This document shows, one piece after another, positions 5,598 to 8,196 of a DNA stretch of 8,196 nucleotides (position 1 is its first letter; every line of letters begins with the position of its first letter). A model generated the notes under the pieces. That model searched no databases, was not told the origin of the DNA, and saw only the letters and a list, made by a program, of their open reading frames with translations. This DNA is from DASPKW01 sp038244055 (GTDB taxonomy: Bacteria; Planctomycetota; Phycisphaerae; Tepidisphaerales; Tepidisphaeraceae). The position numbers were made by a program, and so were the translations under genes. The stretch lies in assembly GCA_038244055.1 (NCBI GenBank), contig JBBRTW010000330.1:1-8196 (forward strand), given 5' to 3'.

Positions 5598-7031
5598 ATG
5601 GGCGATCACGATCGATTCCAACGACATGGCCCGGTCAGAGTGAGCGCTGGCGGAACCCACCTCGCCCACGCGGACGGCATGCCGTTTTTCTACCTCGCGG
5701 ATACCGCGTGGAATGGCGGGCTGCTGTCGACGAATGAGGAATGGGAGGAATATCTCGCCGATCGGGCCGCGCGAGGGTTCACCGCGATCCAGTTGATTAC
5801 TCATGCGCCATGGACGGCGGCGCTGGCGGACCGGGAGGGGCGGGTTGCGTATACGCGCGGCGCTGGGGGCAGATTGAAGATCGATGAGCAATTCTACGAT
5901 CGCATGGATGAGAAGCTGGCGGCGATCAACCGGCATGGGATGCTGGCCGCGCCGGTGCTGGCTTGGGCGGCGAATTTCGGTTCGTCGGGGAAATTGAACA
6001 TTGGGCATACGGGGTCGGCGGCGGATTTGATCGAGTTGGCGGGGTATCAGGTCAGGCGATTCGCCCAGCGCGAAGTGATGTGGATTCTGGCGGGGGATGG
6101 ACGGTATGGGTGGTGGACAGCGCGGAAATGGAGGCGGGTGGGGCGGGCGGTATTTGGCGGCGCGGGTGTGGTGGGTGCGGTGGGTGCGGCGCGTGCGGTG
6201 GGTGCTGTGAATGCAGCGGGTGCGGCAACTGCAACTCTTGGCAATGATCGGGATCGCGTTGGGGGACGCGCTGGGCAAGCCCAGCGGCTGAAATCGGTCG
6301 TGGCGATACATCCGATGGGCGGAACGTGGCCGTATCGATGGTTCGAGGGGGAAGCGTGGCTCGATGTTTGCGGTTATCAATCGAGCCATTCAGAGGATCC
6401 AAAGACATTGAAATGGCTGCAATCCGGGCCGCCGGCGACGTATTGGAAGAGCGCGGAACGGGCCCGGCCGACAATTAATCTCGAGCCGGTGTACGAGGGC
6501 ATCGCGCCGGGGAATGCCGCGCCGTTTGGACGACAATCCGTGCGGCGGGCGGTCTGGTGGAGTTTACTCAACGCGCCGACGGCGGGCGTGGCTTATGGCG
6601 CGCATGGGTTGTGGGGTTGGCACGATCGGCCGATGGAAACGCTCAATCACGCCGGAATGGGCATCGGGCCGCACTGGCGCGAGGCGATGAAATTTCCCGG
6701 GGCGGAGGATATGGCGCGGGTGGCGCGGTTCTTTGGGGCCATCGAGTGGTGGAGGCTCCGGCCGGATTCAGAGCTCGCGAGCCAGACTTCGACGGGGGAA
6801 CCGATGCAATTCATCGCGGCGGCGCGAAGTGATGCGGGGGATCTGGCGGTGGCGTATTTGCCGGCCGGCGGGCTGCTGAAGGTCAATCGCGCGGGCCTGG
6901 TGACCGATTTGACAGCGCGGTGGTTCGATCCGCGGACGGGGGAATATTGTGAGGCGGTTGAATCGGGTGGAGTGTATCGAGCGCCGAGGGAGGGGGATTG
7001 GGTTTGGGTTGCGGGCGGTGAACAGACGTGA
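5598..7031 (+). CDS. GH140 apiosidase-like glycoside hydrolase (DUF4038 plus C-terminal Collagen_bind_2-like domain), with repeat insertion
   Basis: This 477-residue protein has a DUF4038 (PF13204) TIM-barrel domain from about 13 to 380. It opens with the family's 'HADGMPFFYLADTAWNG' block (24-40) and continues with RGFTAIQLITHAPW (59-72), WILAGDGRY (162-170), HPMGGTWP (238-245), WLDVCGYQSSH (254-264) and INLEPVYEG (293-301). By family analogy D167 and E296 are the likely catalytic acid and nucleophile. The tail (about 380-473, with WFDPRTGEY at 442-450) fits the beta-sandwich 'putative collagen-binding' domain (PF12904) that usually follows DUF4038. Characterised GH140 members cleave apiose linkages in rhamnogalacturonan II. 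The exact substrate here is inferred. No signal peptide is seen and no earlier in-frame ATG or GTG exists, so it is probably cytosolic. The ATG lacks a clear ribosome-binding site. The catalytic domain carries a low-complexity insertion at about residues 190-213 and a suspect segment 214-230, so activity is uncertain. Confidence 0.88.
   Translation: MGDHDRFQRHGPVRVSAGGTHLAHADGMPFFYLADTAWNGGLLSTNEEWEEYLADRAARGFTAIQLITHAPWTAALADREGRVAYTRGAGGRLKIDEQFYDRMDEKLAAINRHGMLAAPVLAWAANFGSSGKLNIGHTGSAADLIELAGYQVRRFAQREVMWILAGDGRYGWWTARKWRRVGRAVFGGAGVVGAVGAARAVGAVNAAGAATATLGNDRDRVGGRAGQAQRLKSVVAIHPMGGTWPYRWFEGEAWLDVCGYQSSHSEDPKTLKWLQSGPPATYWKSAERARPTINLEPVYEGIAPGNAAPFGRQSVRRAVWWSLLNAPTAGVAYGAHGLWGWHDRPMETLNHAGMGIGPHWREAMKFPGAEDMARVARFFGAIEWWRLRPDSELASQTSTGEPMQFIAAARSDAGDLAVAYLPAGGLLKVNRAGLVTDLTARWFDPRTGEYCEAVESGGVYRAPREGDWVWVAGGEQT
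6165..6236 (+). repeat. 9-bp degenerate tandem array inside the GH140 gene, 8 units, consensus GGTGCGGTG
   Basis: Eight successive 9-base units follow the codon frame without a gap: GGTGTGGTG, GGTGCGGTG, GGTGCGGCG, CGTGCGGTG, GGTGCTGTG, AATGCAGCG, GGTGCGGCA and ACTGCAACT. They encode a Gly-Ala-Val/Ala-rich stretch (residues 190-213) where other GH140 enzymes have a short turn after the 'WRRVGRAVF' helix. Position 3 of each unit is always T, and position 4 is G in all. The period is a multiple of three, so growth or loss keeps the frame. It resembles replication-slippage DNA that has since drifted. Confidence 0.8.
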
Positions 7032-7057
7032 TTTGCTCAGCATTGGCGGGATCAACG

Positions 7058-7651
7058 TCACGTCAGCTTTGCCTTGATCGGGCGGAAATACCCTTTAATG
7101 CAATTGGGATTGCAAACACAAACCTGAATGTGGTTGCGGTCGCAGAAGCCGGCATCCCGATACAGCGGCTCGCCCTCGATGAACGCGGCCCTAACCGTAT
7201 CAAATGGAGGCTTGCTGCGCTGTCGCCGCATTTGCGTGCAGAGATTTACGGTGGCGCAGTCAAGGTTGCGGTAGAACAAACCAGCGCTTCCCTGCACGGG
7301 CTTGTTTTCGGGCAGTGGCCGATTCGCGATCGCGGAACTCGCGACCAGATTGTCATAAGAGTCCTTTAAGAGTTTCAGATGCTCGCGATCCAGAAGATTG
7401 AGGCATTCTCCCAAATCAATGACGGCGCCAACGACCGCCGGCCTCTGAACTTTTCCTCGTCTTTTGAGTTCCCGCGCCCATTCGAAGGCTCGGGTGGGAT
7501 CACTCTCCCAAAAATAAATGCCCGAGCCGAGCCAATCGTAATTGTTCCTGCTGACCTTGAGATGGCGTTGCTTCTCAACGACCTTTCGCGCCACGGATTC
7601 ATCGCACCCGTGGAAACCCAAAATAAACGAAGTGATTGCAGAGTTGCGCAC
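7058..7651 (-). CDS. ADP-ribosyltransferase-like protein, second gene of a toxin-antitoxin-like pair
   Basis: This 197-residue protein starts with GTG (7651-7649), two bases after the TAA of the upstream small gene, so translation is probably coupled. The N-terminal GFHGCD (12-17) and YDWLGSGIYFWE (38-49), followed by DPTRAFEWA (51-59), resemble the His and 'G-x-G-I-Y-F' motifs of PARP/toxin-type ADP-ribosyltransferase folds. The late block RNHIQVCVCNPNCIKGYF (172-189) sits where ART folds carry the last strand. It offers Q or H rather than the usual glutamate, although E159 and E161 in FIEGEP are nearby. Cysteines cluster at 170, 178, 180 and 184, so a metal site is possible. I recall this as a widespread uncharacterised family but cannot name a Pfam entry. 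If active, it would use NAD+ to modify a target, and toxin, antiphage and housekeeping roles all remain open. Hand-counted GC over 7081-7620 is about 55%, below the neighbouring GH140 gene (about 67-70% in sampled lines). Confidence 0.75.
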   Translation of the reverse strand: MRNSAITSFILGFHGCDESVARKVVEKQRHLKVSRNNYDWLGSGIYFWESDPTRAFEWARELKRRGKVQRPAVVGAVIDLGECLNLLDREHLKLLKDSYDNLVASSAIANRPLPENKPVQGSAGLFYRNLDCATVNLCTQMRRQRSKPPFDTVRAAFIEGEPLYRDAGFCDRNHIQVCVCNPNCIKGYFRPIKAKLT

Positions 7652-7653
7652 GA

Positions 7654-7806
7654 TTACCGATAGCGGGGCGCCAGTCTCTTCCCCGTCTTTTCGAGAATCC
7701 CCATTTCAATCAGCCAGCGCCTGGCTTTCCGCGGCTTGCCTTTGAAGGACTTGCGAAGTTGCCGGGAGAATTTGAGTTGTTCCTTCACCTGCTCGCTCTG
7801 GGTCAT
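7654..7806 (-). CDS. Small basic protein, partner of the ART-like protein (candidate antitoxin or DNA-binding regulator)
   Basis: I take the start as the ATG at 7806-7804, which gives 50 residues (MTQSEQVKEQ to LAPRYR). A GAGG at 7818-7815 lies eight bases before it, and a good promoter just upstream would lie inside any longer version. The protein is strongly basic: 16 Lys/Arg against 4 Glu. The first half is predicted helical. The second half, KARRWLIEMGILEKTGKR (27-44), reads like a helix followed by a small beta-hairpin, as in a mini winged helix or a nucleic-acid-binding wing. It ends two bases before the ART-like GTG start. The pairing of a short basic first gene with a larger enzyme is typical of toxin-antitoxin and regulator-effector cassettes. 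No family could be named. Confidence 0.7.
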   Translation of the reverse strand: MTQSEQVKEQLKFSRQLRKSFKGKPRKARRWLIEMGILEKTGKRLAPRYR

Positions 7807-7834
7807 ACCATTGGCCTCTACAGAAACCGTCCAT

Positions 7835-7863
7835 ATTTTAGTCTTGGTGGCAACCCGACGCAA
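7835..7863 (-). promoter_or_regulatory. Sigma-70-type promoter of the small basic protein/ART-like operon
   Basis: On the minus strand, TTGCGT (7863-7858) and TAAAAT (7840-7835) are separated by exactly 17 bases. The start site would fall near 7828, leaving a leader of about 22 bases that contains the GAGG ribosome-binding site before the ATG at 7806. The 86 bases on to the PDZ gene's stop (7864-7949) hold only a short GAGGA/TCCTC palindrome (7926-7936) and no clear terminator. Read-through from the PDZ gene is therefore possible. Confidence 0.5.
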
Positions 7864-7949
7864 GAACCTAATTTGTGCGGCACATCCCAACAACACGGTT
7901 TATCGGCAAGACTGAAGGCTCATCTGAGGAATCCTCTGCAAGCCAAGCG

Positions 7950-8196
7950 TCACTGCAGTTTCAACCGGATCGTCACCGCCGCCTGATCCCGATGCACGTC
8001 CAGAACGACCTCAGAGCCCGCCTTCAAACCATCCCATACTTTCAGAAGATCATCGACCATACCCACCGCGCGCCCATCCGCTTTTAGGATTACATCATTC
8101 TGCCTAACCCCCGCCTTGGCCAGCGCCGAATCAGCCGGGAGCGCCTGCACCAGCACACCCGCCTCTTCCGGCAAGCCGTATGCGGATTGCTCTCCC
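7950..8196 (-). CDS. C-terminal PDZ domain of a truncated protein (5' part off the right edge)
   Basis: The last 81 residues of a minus-strand gene are visible, and the frame stays open to the window edge. A TTG at 8174-8172 is internal to this frame, not a start. The sequence is one PDZ domain: a GVLVQALPADSALAKAGV strand and helix (residue 12 on of the visible part), NDVILKADGRAV, a second helix DDLLKVWDGL, then EVVLDVHRDQ and VTIRLKL as the final strands. PDZ domains bind peptide C-termini or tune attached enzymes. As the extreme C-terminus it could belong to an HtrA-like protease or to one of the many planctomycete secreted hydrolases with a terminal PDZ domain. The visible part cannot decide between them. 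Confidence 0.8.
   Translation of the reverse strand, partial: GEQSAYGLPEEAGVLVQALPADSALAKAGVRQNDVILKADGRAVGMVDDLLKVWDGLKAGSEVVLDVHRDQAAVTIRLKLQ

Noticed and set aside
6165..6236. CRISPR-like or regulatory repeat reading of the 9-bp array
   Set aside because: There are no spacers, the units are contiguous and follow the codon frame, so it is a coding minisatellite.
5493..6389. 298-codon minus-strand frame antisense to the GH140 gene, with Thr-His-Arg repeats
   Set aside because: The repeats are only the 9-bp array read backwards, and the opposite strand encodes a recognisable glycosidase.
7807..7896. N-terminal extension of the small basic protein to 80 residues
   Set aside because: The extension would cover the promoter at 7835-7863 and the GAGG ribosome-binding site that serves the ATG at 7806, and its start has no ribosome-binding site.

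Overview
The window looks like a GC-rich stretch of a planctomycete chromosome, probably Phycisphaerae-like. The main evidence is a PEP-CTERM surface protein carrying a planctomycete-style dockerin-like Ca-binding pair, a secreted BNR_4 beta-propeller, a GH140/DUF4038 glycosidase, and intergenic space rich in hairpins and degenerate short repeats. A verrucomicrobial origin is not excluded. No rRNA, tRNA, CRISPR array, integrase or insertion sequence was seen.

Layout. Positions 1-1467 (minus strand) hold a two-gene operon. A small two-helix membrane protein is followed 26 bases later by a membrane protein with a TIR-like alpha/beta segment and a TPR-like tail, which is cut by the left edge. 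A divergent gap (1468-1608) contains an 11-unit degenerate hexamer array. A secreted BNR/Asp-box propeller protein (1609-2985, plus) converges on a PEP-CTERM/dockerin-like beta-solenoid protein (3076-4524, minus). The 90-base gap between these two carries two inverted copies of one 25-nt hairpin element, and each gene's TAG stop lies inside a copy.

After a 420-base intergenic region comes an NAD(P)H-dependent FMN reductase (4945-5490, plus). It is followed by a long perfect 15-bp inverted repeat and then a GH140 apiosidase-like enzyme (5598-7031, plus). That enzyme's catalytic domain is interrupted by a 9-bp tandem array and, I infer, a short segment read out of its ancestral frame.

Converging on it is a two-gene minus-strand cassette (7058-7806). 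It encodes a 50-residue, very basic protein under a recognisable promoter and, two bases later, a 197-residue protein with ADP-ribosyltransferase-like motifs. It looks like a toxin-antitoxin or modification module and has lower GC than the genes around it. The right edge holds the C-terminal PDZ domain of a truncated minus-strand protein.

Function. The propeller protein and the GH140 enzyme fit plant or algal polysaccharide use, and the PEP-CTERM protein fits cell-surface or extracellular matrix display. They are not one operon, and I do not claim a single pathway. The least-described items are the ART-like pair, the TIR-like membrane operon, the paired stop-codon hairpins and the two repeat arrays.
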